64,000 bases of DNA from Cymbomonas tetramitiformis (Eukaryota > Chlorophyta > Pyramimonadophyceae > Pyramimonadales > Pyramimonadaceae): the NCBI GenBank assembly GCA_001247695.2, contig LGRX02035167.1, positions 1-64,000 on the forward strand, read 5' to 3'. This document shows positions 1 to 10,946 of this stretch, one piece after another; within the stretch, counting starts at the first letter, position 1, and every line of letters begins with the position of its first letter. Position numbers and translations under genes: made by a program. Below the pieces are notes generated by a model. The model was not told the DNA's origin. It saw only the letters and a list, made by a program, of their open reading frames with translations, and made no database searches.

Positions 1-560
1 CAAATAAAATGAGCTTGTTCGATCACCCCCAAGAAAACAAACCATTTGTTCACTGACGAGGGGGGCAAAAAAACAAAATTGCGGCCTGTATGCGCTGTTT
101 TGGCTAGTCGAGATTTTATTTCTGGAACTTCAAAAAAAATCGGGATCTCATAGGTTCGATTGAGACTGAGAACGACGGCCACCTCTAGACCATTACGAAG
201 GGTCGATTACATTTAATCCCAGTTTAAATTTTATAAGTCGATTATCTCCGATGCAATGTCACCGATGAGAGTCTCAGTCTGAGACATCGCATCGTCATCA
301 TCGTCGTCATCGTCGATCGTGCTCGCATGACGAGTCGATCCGATGTGACTTCTGAACGGCAAAGTTTTTGAGCACTTCGATTTTTCTGAACGGTCAAGTT
401 CAAACTCACGTTATTGCACTCTTCACAGTTCGCCGTCAGCAATGTTGCAGCAGCCTCGCCAGTGAGTTGCGTGCTGTGATATTTTTAATTCTCACAGGTT
501 GCAATATGGCACTGGTTTGCAGTGCATGTTTTGGTTATGCGTGTGTATTATTTTGTGTGT
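1..560. other. AT-rich stretch, no gene supported
   Basis: No convincing exon, RNA or repeat. Around 275-345 there is a short run rich in tcat/cgtc trinucleotides. Small open frames here have no protein-like composition. Confidence 0.5.
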
Positions 561-601
561 GCTTCGCGCGCTCATACTTGGCATGCGTGAAACTTTGACT
601 A

Positions 602-669
602 GGAGTGAACGGGAAATTCCCGCGAGTCCTTTGCACTCGAAATAGTTGGTTCAAATCCAACTCACTCCA
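602..669 (+). tRNA. tRNA-like fold, possible tRNA fragment or pseudogene
   Basis: The 7-nt arm GGAGTGA (602-608) pairs exactly with TCACTCC (662-668). A T-arm GTTGG/TTCAAAT/CCAAC fits at 645-661, and an anticodon-like stem CGAGT/ACTCG encloses CCTTTGC, which would place TTT at the anticodon. Against a working gene: the D-arm is reduced to a tight hairpin, the whole is only about 67 nt, and the base before the anticodon is C rather than the usual T. It may be a tRNA pseudogene, a tRNA-derived repeat or coincidence. Confidence 0.3.
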
Positions 670-852
670 CATCCCCCTTTTACTTTCCTTTGCTTCTTTC
701 GTTGACGACTGCTATTTTCTTTCTTCTTTACTAAACGTTAGTTGGTTGGTTTCGTTTTTCAGATCCGCTGAAAACGTTCGCGTGGCGAAGTCATATTAGG
801 TTTTCATCTCGCGTTCATATTCGCATTTATTTGAGGTTGCTCGGTTGTTAAT

Positions 853-1175
853 TATGTTTTCAATAAAGGTTTATTTTGTGCGTTTCCGCTTTTTACTAAG
901 TGTTGGCTCTTTACTTTCCTTTTCAGATTGGCTGTTTTCGAGGAGGGCGAAATGGAGGAAATCGACCGCCTCGAGTACAACGTCAACTTCAAGCATCCCT
1001 TCAAACATTCTAGGTTGATAAGTCCTTTATGTTTTCAATAGAATATTCTTTTGTGCGTTTCCGCTTTTTTACTAAGTGTTGGCTCTTTACTTTCCATTTT
1101 AGATCGGTTGTTTTGGAGCGAAGCGAGATGGAGAAAATCGACGGCCTCGAGTACAACGTCAACGTTTAGGTTGGC
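853..1175. repeat. Direct tandem duplication, 176-bp offset
   Basis: The block tatgttttcaata...gagtacaacgtcaac occurs at 853-1000 and again at 1029-1170. Each copy carries a pyrimidine tract ending in AG and then a short ATGGAG.AAATCGAC reading segment, so an intron end plus exon start may have been duplicated. The second segment hits a stop after about a dozen codons. No gene model is supported. Confidence 0.6.
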
Positions 1176-1439
1176 ATCTTGTAAATAGAAAGAGCACGAG
1201 AAGAACATTATTTTGCGTATTGTAAATAGAAAGTGCACGAGTAGAACATAATTTTGTGTATTCGTTGGTATGATAAAATCTGATAGTCCCATTCGTATTC
1301 CTTTCTGCCTAGCTAGATACATGTTAATCGTAGTAAAGATGCTCGAGTATTTTGTTTATCTCGCACAGTGGAAACATAGTGAACACACTGCATGTTGCTA
1401 ATGTGCAATATGTATGCTACACAGTCAGTGCTACACGTA

Positions 1440-2665
1440 CAGTATCCCTATACTGCCCCACTACTGTGCCTATGGAAAGTAAATATTAATTAAGTTCCAT
1501 ACGTATAGCATCCCGATATTATCCCTATATCGTGCCTATGGAAACCATATATATCTACTGGTTCCATACCTATACTATGCCTATAGTAAATAGTTTCCAT
1601 ACGGATAACATACGTAGGGAAAGATGTTTTCCATACCTATAATATACGGTTTTCATACGCATGGTATCCCTGGGGAAAAAGCTTTCCGTAGGTATAGTAC
1701 ACCTGTGGAAAATGCTCTCCATAAGTATAATAACCGTATGGAATATGAATTCCATAGGGCGGGTCACCCTACGGAAAGCGTTTCCATAGGTATACTCCTG
1801 ATGCTGTTAACGGAATCATACGTATAATATCCGTATGGAATACCTTTCCATAAGTATACAACACGTATGGAATTGTGTTTCCATAGGTATAGCCATCCTA
1901 TGGAATAATCTTTCCCAAAGGTGAGCCACCCAGTGGAAAACCTTTCCATAAGTATGTCGGCCGTATGGAAACCTATTTCCCAAGGGACGCTAAGTGTATG
2001 GGCCCGTCTTCCGTAGGCATAATGTCCGTATGGAAAGATCTTTCCCAGGGGATACCATACCCGTGGAAAATGTTCCATAGGTATATCGACCGTATGGAAG
2101 ATTGCTTTCCAAGGGATACTATGCATATGGAATCCGCTTCCATAGGTACACCGTCCGTATGGAAACAAGTTTCCCAAGGGGTACCATGCCTGGGGAAAAG
2201 ATTTCCATAGGTATGACCTATTAGGTTCCATAGGGCCAGCATAGGGTGATCATAGGGATGGAACATATCCGTGTGTTTTTCCACAGGGTTTTCCATACGG
2301 CTTTCCATAGGAATGCTATAGGGATGACATAGGTACGGAAAACGCTTGATATTCCAGGACTTTCCATTGGGTTTCCATAGGGTTTTCCATACGATATTTT
2401 CCATACGATTCCTTCCATCCCTATGGAAAACGTTCCATAGGTATGGACGCCACAATCATCCCTATGGAATGCCTTGGAAAACCCTATGGAAAGCACAATC
2501 ACCCTATGGAATGCCCTGGAAAATAATGAAAACCTTCCCAAGGGTGAGTATAGGGATGGAAACTCAAAATTTTTGTTTTCGAGATATCCATTTTCCCTTT
2601 TCCATAGGGCTTTTCCATAGGGTTTTCACCCGTTTCCATGCCTATGGAAAGCTTTCCCAAGGGTT
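1440..2665. repeat. Array of imperfect palindromes (TTTCCATAGG / CCTATGGAAA)
   Basis: About 1.2 kb of units near 45-60 bp, each built from TTTCCATAGGTAT and its complement CCGTATGGAAA around variable spacers. Both strands are therefore nearly equivalent, and open frames on both strands are by-products of the repeat. Between 2220 and 2660 the spacing tightens to 15-25 bp. Copies diverge clearly, so this is an old satellite-like array and not a recent expansion. Confidence 0.85.
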
Positions 2666-2679
2666 GCAGATCTGTAGGG

Positions 2680-2826
2680 GCATGCACTGAACAACATGCG
2701 AGCATCAATGGTTGTATTCGTCTAGCCGATGCGGGAAGTTCACCTACTGTAGTGCTCTCGGGTTCACAACCCGATGGTGGTAACGCATGCGATGCATGAG
2801 AGCACTAGAGTATATGAGGAGCATTG
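2680..2826. repeat. Possible fragment related to the LARD LTR
   Basis: The string ctcgggttcacaaccc at about 2757-2772, followed by gatggtggtaac, closely resembles ctcgggttcacaacccaatggcggtacc in the LTRs at 20.7-21.2 kb and 32.4-32.9 kb. The match is short and the neighbouring sequence differs, so shared origin is only suggested. The region ends at the CATTG target duplication of the next element. Confidence 0.3.
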
Positions 2827-3036
2827 AGTCAGATATATAGTCGGGTGTATATATCGGATAACGGAGAATAAACCCTGTGTTAAGGGTTTCGATATCAGAA
2901 CGGTAAAAGTCTCAGATTGATAAAAGAGATACACATAAATACTAACGGGTGTTTCCCGTCTACTGGTGACGGTCACCCAGCCTACTATAGGAAGTGACAG
3001 GTGACAGTCTTTACTGTCGGTGTGTCACATCCAGCA
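2827..3036 (-). repeat. LTR (3' LTR of copy 1)
   Basis: Near-identical to 5988-6197; the one difference I noticed is gataaaag versus gatgaaag. The element-internal sequence abutting it reads, on the minus strand, ACCACCCTAGGTGGTG directly before the LTR start, the position of a polypurine tract. Confidence 0.9.
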
Positions 3037-3288
3037 CACCACCTAGGGTGGTGACCGGAGCTAGTAGTGAACGAAGCAAACAAACTCCCTACTCAACTTC
3101 AGGAGGAAACTGTAGCACAACTGGGGGCCTGTACTCTTGGTCAGGGCGGTCCCAGGTCACAGCAAGATTGTCAGATACTGCTGTTACTTTGCTAAAACCC
3201 TAAACACAGCTCAAACTCAGAGAGCCCTTCTGCACATCTAGGAGGCTACACTACAGCTAACTCCCAGGCAGGCACGGCGTGACTAATT

Positions 3289-5599
3289 CTAGCCACTAGT
3301 GGTCTTCGGAGCTGTCTGCCCGGCTCGGAGCAGCGTGACTGCGAAGCAGTTGCCGGCCCCCGGGGCCGTTGATGAATCATTCGTAGAAGGAATTGACGGA
3401 TCCTCGATCACGGGAGGCTGCACCGTACCAGGCTGCTGCCAAGTGCCGCCCGACGGTGGAGCCTCGTCATCTGAAGATGAAGCCGGCGACAGCGGAGGGC
3501 CGTCCACAAACAACTCGGCAGGCGGCGGCGGCCCGGGATGCCACGGCATCGGAGCCATGTAGAGTCCCTGCCGTCTCTGCTCCCGCCGTTGACGACGAGG
3601 CGGAATGGCACATGGCATGTCTGGAATCATGTCAGCTGGCGAAGCCTCCGCAGCCGGGACTGCCGAGCCAGTGGACGTAGCACCACCGACCGGTGGACCC
3701 GTGCATGTGCGCGCACCGGCACCACCGACACCGGCAACGGCGTGCGGCGCGGCGGTGGCACAAATCATAAAGAGCGCGCACACCAAGGAGGAAGTGAGGA
3801 GAGACCTCGCGAACCTCGGAATGCCGTTCCCGCAGCCGTACCTTGGCCGCGGCGGTGCCACCGAGGCACCCTTGTCGTCATCGCCGCACGCGGCGTAAGC
3901 CGCGGGCTTGTAGTCGATCACGCGCTCCGGCGTCTCAACCGCGGAGAGCAAGTTCATGCTCGCGGCCGGCTCGTCGGGCGCCCCCAACGCAATTCCCGTA
4001 CTCTCAATGAAATCGGCAAACGTGCGGGTGACGGGAGGGCAGAAGGGGTTCGGCGGACCGGTCCATTCCTCTTCGGACTCAACCGACGCGGGCGGGGAGT
4101 GCGCGGCCGGCTCCGACACCACCGGCAAGTCGGCAGTGAAGGTGTTGACGTTGAACGTGGAAGCCTCTGCCGCGTGTGCCATCTCAGAGAATTCGGTGAC
4201 AGCGGACACGAGGACCTCACCGTCCTCCTCGCAGAGCGAGCACGCCGAAAGATCGGTGAAGACCTCCGGCTTCCCGCCCGCAAGCATGCAGAGGGCGTCG
4301 AATTCCACGGGGTCGCCGTGGTCAATGGCGTGCTGGAACTTCGCGGCCAGCACGGAGTTCTCGGCCTCCTCGGCGAAGGCGAACGCCGAGAGCCCGGTCC
4401 TGCCCCCGTTCGGGCAGTCCCGGTGCCAATGCCTCGCCTTCCCCTTAGCACACACCTGATTTTGGCAGTACGGGATTGTCGCACCGCTCTCGCGGTGGAA
4501 GGCCACCTTCCGTGAGACGGACTGAGACCAATTCCCCCCTTTGGGGAGGGGCGAGGCTGCGAAACGGGTCTTGACTCGGCGGTCCGGTTTGTCCGCGCGA
4601 GGGGTAAACCCCCGCGGAGACGGTCCGGACTCGGCGGCGACGAGGAAGGTGGCCAATTGTCTCTTCAAGTCGAGTACCATTGTCCGTAAGTCCTCGATCT
4701 CACCCGCCGTACCCGACCCATCAACGCCCTTCTCCATGAAGTGCGTGCCGTGGTCCGAGTACCGGTGTGCGGATGCGGTGGCGGTGCCCGCCCGCACGTG
4801 CTCGCCGTAGCACTCCCGCACCCACTGCTGAATGGTGAGTAGGTCGTGGGCGGCTCGCTGGTCGTGAAGGAGCAAACGGGACACCACCGGTTGGTAGAAG
4901 GTGGCGTCGAGGGCTTTGATGAAAAGGGACTTCACGTCCTCGTCCTGGAGCGTCGATCTCGCCCTCGCTGCCTTGAGCGCGGCGTTGAAGTCCTCAATGG
5001 GTCCATGAGGGTCCACGCCCGCAGCGATGCGGACGGCAAACATGTCCGCTTGCCCCTGGAAGGGGTCCCCAACCGGGATCATCCGACGGGCGAACTCGAG
5101 CAGGACACGCTTACCGTCTGCTGGGAAGCTGGCGTGGGAGGAGTCCAACCAGTCCGCTGCGGGCGACGAGGGGTCGATCAGCAGCTCGATCGTGGAGAAC
5201 AACAAATATATTGTTGGCCTCCACGCGGACGGCCAAAGTAGCGTCGTCCAGCGTGAAGAGCGGGAGGAAACCGGTGTCCTCAGTGACGAATGCCGCCTGC
5301 AGGGCAGAGACCATCCTCGTGAAGATGGCCGCCGCGTGGGGCTCCGCACCGGAAAATCTACCCTCCTTGCCGTCGAACAACTTGCGTTGGACGTGCTTCG
5401 CCACCTTCATGTCGAAGTGCTCCCGCTGTAGTGTGCGTACCGATGCCAAAAATGCGGCCCCCGCCGAATTAGCGGCCGGCTGTGCCGCTGGCGGGGTCGC
5501 GGGCGTGTTGGCATGCCTGGCAGCAACGGAGTCAAAAATTGTGCTTAATGTGCGGCGGCGATGCGCCATGCTAGCCGTCGATCTAGTAGAAGCAACCAT
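3289..5599 (-). pseudogene. Gag-like protein of copy 1, split by a frameshift
   Basis: The N-terminal part starts at ATG 5599-5597 (MVASTRST) and is open to about 5111. The rest is open in another frame from 5349 to the stop at 3289. Comparison with the intact copy at 33.7 kb puts the frame change at about 5200-5215, inside aacaatatatttgttgtt. The protein has a helical N-terminal Gag-like region, a zinc-knuckle-like CX4C...HX4C motif (residues ARHWHRDCPNGG, near 4395-4465), an acidic middle, and then a hydrophobic stretch (SLLTSSLVCALFMICATAA, near 3755-3815) followed by a proline-rich tail ending TTSG. All three family members keep this order. A 1-nt mutation or assembly error explains the shift best; programmed frameshifting is less likely because the intact copy is one frame. 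Confidence 0.8.
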
Positions 5600-5968
5600 G
5601 ATGAAGAAGACTACAGGGGTGGAGTGAGGCAAGAAGACGTGGAAAAAAAATGCGGTAGTCTTGGGCGGCCAAGAAATGTGGTGGGTCGTCGATACGGCTG
5701 CCGTGAGAGAGCAGAAATTCTGAGAAGTCGTGTGGTAGATGGCGGCCGATACGAAACGGTGTGGTGACCAACCAGGATGCGTAAACCAACCCAACGTTAA
5801 ATCCCGTAGAAAATATGTCCTCAAAGGCCTACAGCTAGCCGTAAATCAACCCACAAAACTTAGGCCATACCCGCGACTGCCGGCACTTCCACGCGCGGAG
5901 CGCCTCACTCCATCCCAAGCGTCCGGCCTTAGCCAATCATCCTCGCGGTGTCGCAGTGGCTAAATAAA

Positions 5969-5983
5969 GCGCAAGTGGGGCCA
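5969..5983 (-). promoter_or_regulatory. Primer-binding site of copy 1
   Basis: On the minus strand the sequence just inside the 5' LTR is GGTT followed by TGGCCCCACTTGCGC. TGG is the expected complement of a tRNA 3' CCA end. The intact copy 2 has TGGCCCCATCCACG in the same place, so the first eight bases are conserved. The primer tRNA cannot be named by eye. Confidence 0.6.
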
Positions 5984-5987
5984 AACC

Positions 5988-6197
5988 AGTCAGATATATA
6001 GTCGGGTGTATATATCGGATAACGGAGAATAAACCCTGTGTTAAGGGTTTCGATATCAGAACGGTAAAAGTCTCAGATTGATGAAAGAGATACACATAAA
6101 TACTAACGGGTGTTTCCCGTCTACTGGTGACGGTCACCCAGCCTACTATAGGAAGTGACAGGTGACAGTCTTTACTGTCGGTGTGTCACATCCAGCA
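5988..6197 (-). repeat. LTR (5' LTR of copy 1)
   Basis: Partner of 2827-3036, ending at the second CATTG target duplication. It contains a palindromic ACCCTGTGTTAAGGGT segment that recurs in diverged form at 12,555-12,580, marking another family relic there. Confidence 0.9.
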
Positions 6198-6318
6198 CAT
6201 TGGGCTCATCAAGCAAGCACCTCTGGTCACCAGACTGCTGCACTCATATCCCACCAAACTCTTGCGCGTAGCTGTTGCAGTTCAATAACAACCGCGCCAC
6301 ATATCAAGTTCGTATAGA

Positions 6319-7590
6319 ACCGTGACAACAGCGGCGACTTCGTCCCGTTTTGCGGGAATTCTACATGCAAGAAGGACGACGCGCGCCACTGGCACCGCGA
6401 CTGTCCGAATGGCGGCAAGCACGGCGTTGGGGGAAGCTTCCACAGCTTCTCCCTCGGTGACATCGAGAACGACTTACTGGCGGAGCAGTTCCAGGCGGCG
6501 ATGGACGAGCACGGCGGCGAGAGATTCGACACGCTCTGCCTTCTGGCGGGGAGCAAGCCGGAGATGCTCGACGGCGTTTCGGCGTGTGCCTTCGGGCTCG
6601 AGCCGGAGCGGGAGGATGGTGCGTTGCAGGACTTCCTACCCTACTGCCAGCATGTCACCCACATGGGGGGCTTCACAGTGGGTGGTGTGGCAAGCGGGAT
6701 CTCAGCTGCCGCTTGCACGCATGTCCCACCGCGAGGACGCACCGCCGGCACCACTGCCGGCGGCAATCACGCATGTTTGCCTGGACGAGTCGGATCTCGC
6801 TCCGGGATGCGGCTGACGACGGTGTCGTGCTGCCGGTGGATCGATCCCGTGCACGCACACGAGTCCGACCTCTGCTTTGCGGACATGATCGCACAGGTGG
6901 GTGGGCTTTCGATCACAGCTGCGGGCAAGAACTTGGCAATGCGCTATATGCAGGCCGAGTCGGAGACGGACTCCTACGACAACGTGGTAGACGGGTATGC
7001 TGCTGGGTGTGACCCAGCTGACGGCGAGGATGCAGTGCGGCAGCCCCCGGCACCTCGACAGGGATGCGGTACACCGCCTTGGGGGTTTGGCCGCTTTTCG
7101 GCGATTGTTGTGATTGTGTTTGCGCCACCGCGGCGCCGCTCTCCGCTGCGACTCTTGGCGAGGCATGCGCACCGGCCTGGAGGCCGATGGTGCTGCTGAG
7201 GCAACCACCAGCACCTCTCCACGAACTTTTACGGCTTTGACATGCTACGAGGCCGGCTTGAACACTGCGGTACCGGCTGCTATCCCACCGCGCCGGCACG
7301 GCCGGTACCGTGCTCGGCAGGGGCTTCATTGGGCAAGCATTGGACCTCATGTCCCGGTACACCCGCCCCCTCCACCACTACTCAGGGATGATCCACCGTC
7401 ACCGGATTATTCACCGGGACCCACTACAAACGAGGGGGAGGGCGAAAATCCCTCAAACGGCGATCGACACTTTTCAGATTTCTTCTGTGACTCCACGAAT
7501 GATGCAATCGGGACAACAACAACTTCAATTTACGGCACTTTGACTATGTTGCGGACTGGCACAGCGATGCAACCGCCAACTAGTGGCTAG
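6319..7590 (+). pseudogene. Gag-like protein fragment of copy 3, frameshifted
   Basis: From 6319 the frame encodes the zinc-knuckle-like segment with the same ARHWHRDCPNGG core as copy 1, then a conserved block ending FDTLCLLAGSKPEM. It continues to GCGTPPWGFGRFSAIVVIVF near 7060-7120, where the hydrophobic segment breaks off by frameshift. The tail (7114-7590) is in another frame and ends PPTSG-stop, like copy 1. A third frame is needed between them, so at least two indels are present and the gene is dead. Confidence 0.75.
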
Positions 7591-7804
7591 AAAGTAAATC
7601 ATGCCGCTCCTGCACAGTGAAATTGACCGTAGCTGTATGTGCAGAGGGGTCCGATGACGGGCCGGTTTTAGGTTTTCAACTCTTGACTGGGAACAACCCT
7701 GCCAGAAAGGACAGGCCTTCCCCTAGAACTCAGTTTCCACCGCTCTAGATGGTGTTTATTCAGAGGTTCCAACTTCGGCTGGCCGGTCACCACACTAGGT
7801 GGTG

Positions 7805-7975
7805 TGCTGGAATAGTCACACCGACTGCTTATGTGACTCTTCCCGTAGTAGTGTTTGTGACTGTCACCCGAACCAGAACCCTAACTGTTTATGCCTATAT
7901 GACGGGCTAACTTATCAACTTTAATACATTCTGATAAACCGACCACTGAGTGAATATATCATGGCCTTAGGGGTA
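7805..7975 (+). repeat. 3' LTR remnant of copy 3
   Basis: It starts TGCTGG directly after a GGTGGTG tract, exactly as in the other copies, and shows the same layout with a tgtgactgtcacc palindrome. It has diverged strongly from both other LTRs, so this copy is old. The end is estimated. Confidence 0.55.
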
Positions 7976-8369
7976 TATCCAACACCCATCATTCCTTTAG
8001 AGCCTTTTCCCATGCGCTCAACCACATCCCTTCACCGCATTTTCCACCTTCCACCTCCTCACCCTTTCTCCGTCGGTGCATTCGCTCTGGTGGTGCCATA
8101 CCGCTTTTGGCCTTGGCACCGCACGGGCATTGGCTGGACATCGTGTTCCTTACGCTCGACGTCCTCTGTCATCGAGAACGTCGCCGTCGCCTGCTCTAGA
8201 GCCCAAACCCTAATTCCCTGGACAGCTATGCGAGACCTGCTTTTGCCACTCTAAACAGTTTGAATTAGCGCAGGCGGATGCCAATCTAGCTGAGCTGAAA
8301 AAAGGCTCCTTAGAGTTCTTGCTGTGGGATGGCCGGCAGGCCTATTCGTGACATTGCTCTCGGTTTCCA

Positions 8370-8640
8370 CCTCTCTCCTTCTGGAGGAGGTGGTGTCACG
8401 GGAAGAGCGATTTACCCCCCCACTATAAGGTGGGGGGCCTGTCTCCTGCTGTCCTCCTTCGGAGAGCCGTGTCACACATAGCATGCGTCTCGGTAGCTCG
8501 GAACACAGATGCATAAAACCCCTAAAGTATCTTATGTTATCATCTTACTGTTCCGGAAGTCTGTGCTCACTGACTGTGTATTTTGTGATACGATATATCT
8601 ACCTATATATATATATATATATCCCTCACCGGCCCGAGAA
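8370..8640 (+). repeat. LTR-end remnant with hairpin, related to 12.1-12.4 kb
   Basis: The segment gatttacccccccactataaggtggggggcctg (8409-8442) and the downstream gagccgtgtcacac match the reverse complement of 12,260-12,370 in order and spacing. The polypurine/hairpin followed by TGTCACAC suggests the 3' end and LTR start of another Gag-only-type element. A (TA)n run lies at 8608-8624. Confidence 0.45.
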
Positions 8641-9420
8641 TCACAGTTCTCATCACAGAACCCGTAAGTGCCGGCTCACGCCATGTACACGTGTATGGTG
8701 GTGAGGAACGGTTTAGCGATACCCACAGTCATCAGACGAATCCGATGGTGAAAATTCGTTTTTTGTTTGTCGTATTGCAATTTTAACAGTGACGATAACG
8801 TTTTTCCAATCATCGTGCCGCAGAATTATACTACCAAAAGTTGTATAAGATAAATAAACATTGGGCAAATTACGTTGTACGGTTGCCGCCACGGCCGCGT
8901 TTGAGCTTGTTCTTGAAAAACATTACCGATAGTTGCAATCCACAATATTCAAATTTGCCTAACCTCATAAAGTTTTTCTAGCGATCAGCGCTCTTGCTTG
9001 TGGCTAGGAGCCAGCATGTGCTTGAGCCGCACCCTTGCTTTTGCATTTATGTAAGGTCATATAATAGAGCGATGAGTGTATTCGTTATCTATACCATAGC
9101 ATGGCTGCTGCATGCAAGTGGTCGGTACGACGTATGCATATATACAACGTTGTGTGTACATACGTATGTACATATATGTGGCAATTATAAAATTTTCGCT
9201 AAATTTCCCTATCCCGTTAACACGAGTACATATGTTTCTTCGGCACTTCTACTATACCCTATATATTATTGCTTCCTCCATCCCGTCAAAAGTTATACAT
9301 GTGTTTGTGCACGTGGGGTTTCCTTGGTTTTGTGTATAAGGTGCTAGCTCGGACATGCAACACAAGGCAAGTAAACGAGGCCACATGACAACAAAATTCT
9401 AAAAAGCCAGCTCACTTTAC
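8640..9420. other. AT-rich spacer downstream of the LarC gene
   Basis: No exon, RNA or repeat is supported. The segment includes the region 3' of the minus-strand LarC stop at 9425, so part of it should be 3' UTR. Confidence 0.5.
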
Positions 9421-9424
9421 CTTG

Positions 9425-10946
9425 TTAAGAAACTTTTGCCATCTCATTCCAAAACACACGATGAGCTTCGTCAAATATCGTCTGTGTAAAAAGGCGAATT
9501 TATGTCAAAGTCATATTTTGAGGGCACAAGTCGAAAGTTCTTTAGCAAGGTGTCATAGACAGGCTCTTACCTGCAACGCAATGTTGTGTTCGCGTGCAAG
9601 GCGAGCACAGTCTTCGTACTCCGCATGCACATTTGTGATCTCATCTCCAACTCTTCCAAATTTCACGTTCACCACACCCCTGAGGCAAAGGAATATACAG
9701 ATTCTTTAGCTCGTTCTTAAACGAGGTTACTTGGCACACTTCGACAGAAGTTACACTTTCTATGATTGTGGCAAGTTAAGTTGTATGCTCGCTCATAGGG
9801 AGGCTTACTCTACGCACTCCACACGAGGTAAAGGACCACTTACTCAAAGTAAGTTTTGCCCGGACTGTTAACACAAGCAGAGCATCACGCCCCTTGACTT
9901 TCACTAGTGAATTCGTGTCCTACTCACACAAGGGCCACTGAAAACATCTGAGAAGACAGATATGAATGTAAGAGTTACCATGGGGTAGGCACCTCCTGGA
10001 AGGCACGAGGGCAGCTAATTCGCTCACACTGGTATACACGTACTCCTAAAGAGGTAGTCTCCTGTAAACCGTTCGGCAAGTATCAGTATGCACTTCATCA
10101 AATAACCCCAAAAGTGACAACCCTAGCGAGAATATGAAACGACTTATACCGCACGGAACTTGACTTTGAGCAACAAAGGAGAGGAAACTCAGGAAGTGCA
10201 GCCGTGATGTGTATGGCTAGCAGGTCCAATGAAAATATTTTCAAGATTGGCAAGAAGCAATGATAGTCCTGTCTCGGAGAGCGAATAGAAAACGCCGAAG
10301 CCTTCCCCTAATAACTCTGCGGATCGTCCCGACACCTTACCTTTAAAATTATGCGTATCAAAGGATCTCGTGTGTCATACGTACATAAAACGCTCAACAA
10401 GTGCCCGGAACGTCCCTTCTTCATATTGATCTGCTTAAAGCGTTCCTCCAGCGGACCAAAAAATAAATACTGGTGAATTTTCTTGCACTTGCGCTGAAGC
10501 CTGGTTGGTAAGAAGGATACATAATATCCTCAAGATTAAACCGATTATGTTATACAGCTTCGCTAAGAAGATTGACAAGAGAAAAAGGGTTTTCACAGGG
10601 AAAAAAGGCGACGCCCACAGAAGGCGTTCGCAGAGCTGGAGGGGTTGAAACGTACAGGAGTAGTCCATACATCTCTTGCACCGGCAATGAGCAGCTTCTC
10701 GGTTGTGTAGGCTATCACCTTTTTCAAGAGGCACGTAAACAACGGTCATGGCGAACCTTCGTATTCAAAAGTGACATGAAGAGCTCCCGTTTTTGTTGTC
10801 GGAGCACTGAATTGGGGTACAAAGGGACTCAGGGATCAATAACGAAATGATAGAACTCGAGGTATGTACTTGCGGAGAAAGATCGTCGATGTTCGTTTCG
10901 ATCGTGAGCAGGACCTCCGATATCAAGTCAGTTTCGTAAGGGTCGA
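9425..10946 (-). CDS. larC: LarC-family (DUF111) nickel-insertion protein, C-terminal half, spliced
   Basis: Exons read on the minus strand: 10946-10870 (DPYETDLIS...ETNIDDLSPQ), 10718-10656 (VIAYTTEKLLIAGARDVW), 10430-10341 (INMKKGRSGHLLSVLC), 10061-10030 (ETTSLGVRVYQ), 9679-9571 (GVVNVKFGRVGDE...EYEDCARLAREH) and 9481-9425 (TIFDEAHRVFWNEMAKVS-stop). All have GT/AG borders, and frames agree across these exons if three very small exons (9995-9979, 9937-9928, 9864-9844) are used; those joins are tentative. ETNIDD, MKKGR.G.LLSVLC, ETT.LGVR and EYEDC..LA.E are signature blocks of LarC, the CTP-dependent enzyme that inserts nickel into the pincer nucleotide cofactor of lactate racemase. The N-terminal half (GDM and HFHEVG motifs) was not found; it should lie between 10,947 and about 14,250. 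Confidence 0.88.

Larger units (their letters stand above)
2827..6197 (-). mobile_element. Gag-only LTR retrotransposon, copy 1 (TR-GAG-like), TSD CATTG
   Basis: Two 210-bp direct repeats (2827-3036 and 5988-6197) are nearly identical and bounded by the 5-bp duplication CATTG (2822-2826 and 6198-6202). Read on the minus strand, the LTR begins TGCTGGATGTGAC and ends ATATCTGACT. A primer-binding site beginning TGGCCCCA follows the 5' LTR (5969-5983) and a GGTGGTG tract precedes the 3' LTR. The 3.0-kb interior holds only one Gag-like reading frame. No reverse transcriptase, RNase H, protease or integrase is present. Terminal-repeat retrotransposons carrying only GAG are a known class in plants; assignment to it rests on structure, not on a database match. 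Confidence 0.9.
6203..7975 (+). mobile_element. Truncated Gag-only LTR element, copy 3
   Basis: The 3' half of a relative of copies 1 and 2, in plus orientation. It includes a broken gag reading frame, a GGTCACCACACTAGGTGGTG tract (7785-7804) and a 3' LTR starting TGCTGGAATAGTCACACCGAC at 7805. The 5' part, including its LTR and primer-binding site, is missing; copy 1 sits immediately to the left. The right end of the LTR cannot be fixed without a partner, so 7975 is approximate. Confidence 0.75.

Noticed and set aside
1764..2541. Open frames on both strands rich in SIPME/YLWK-type repeats
   Set aside because: They arise from the palindromic array; both strands give similar peptides.
1440..2665. 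CRISPR-like array
   Set aside because: Units are palindromic, variable in length, without constant repeat and unique spacers, in a eukaryotic genome.
3538..4515. Plus-strand 325-codon open frame
   Set aside because: It is antisense to the Gag-like gene of copy 1, a by-product of GC-rich codons.
5195..5220. Programmed ribosomal frameshift in copy 1
   Set aside because: The intact copy 2 encodes both parts in one frame, so a mutation or assembly error is simpler.
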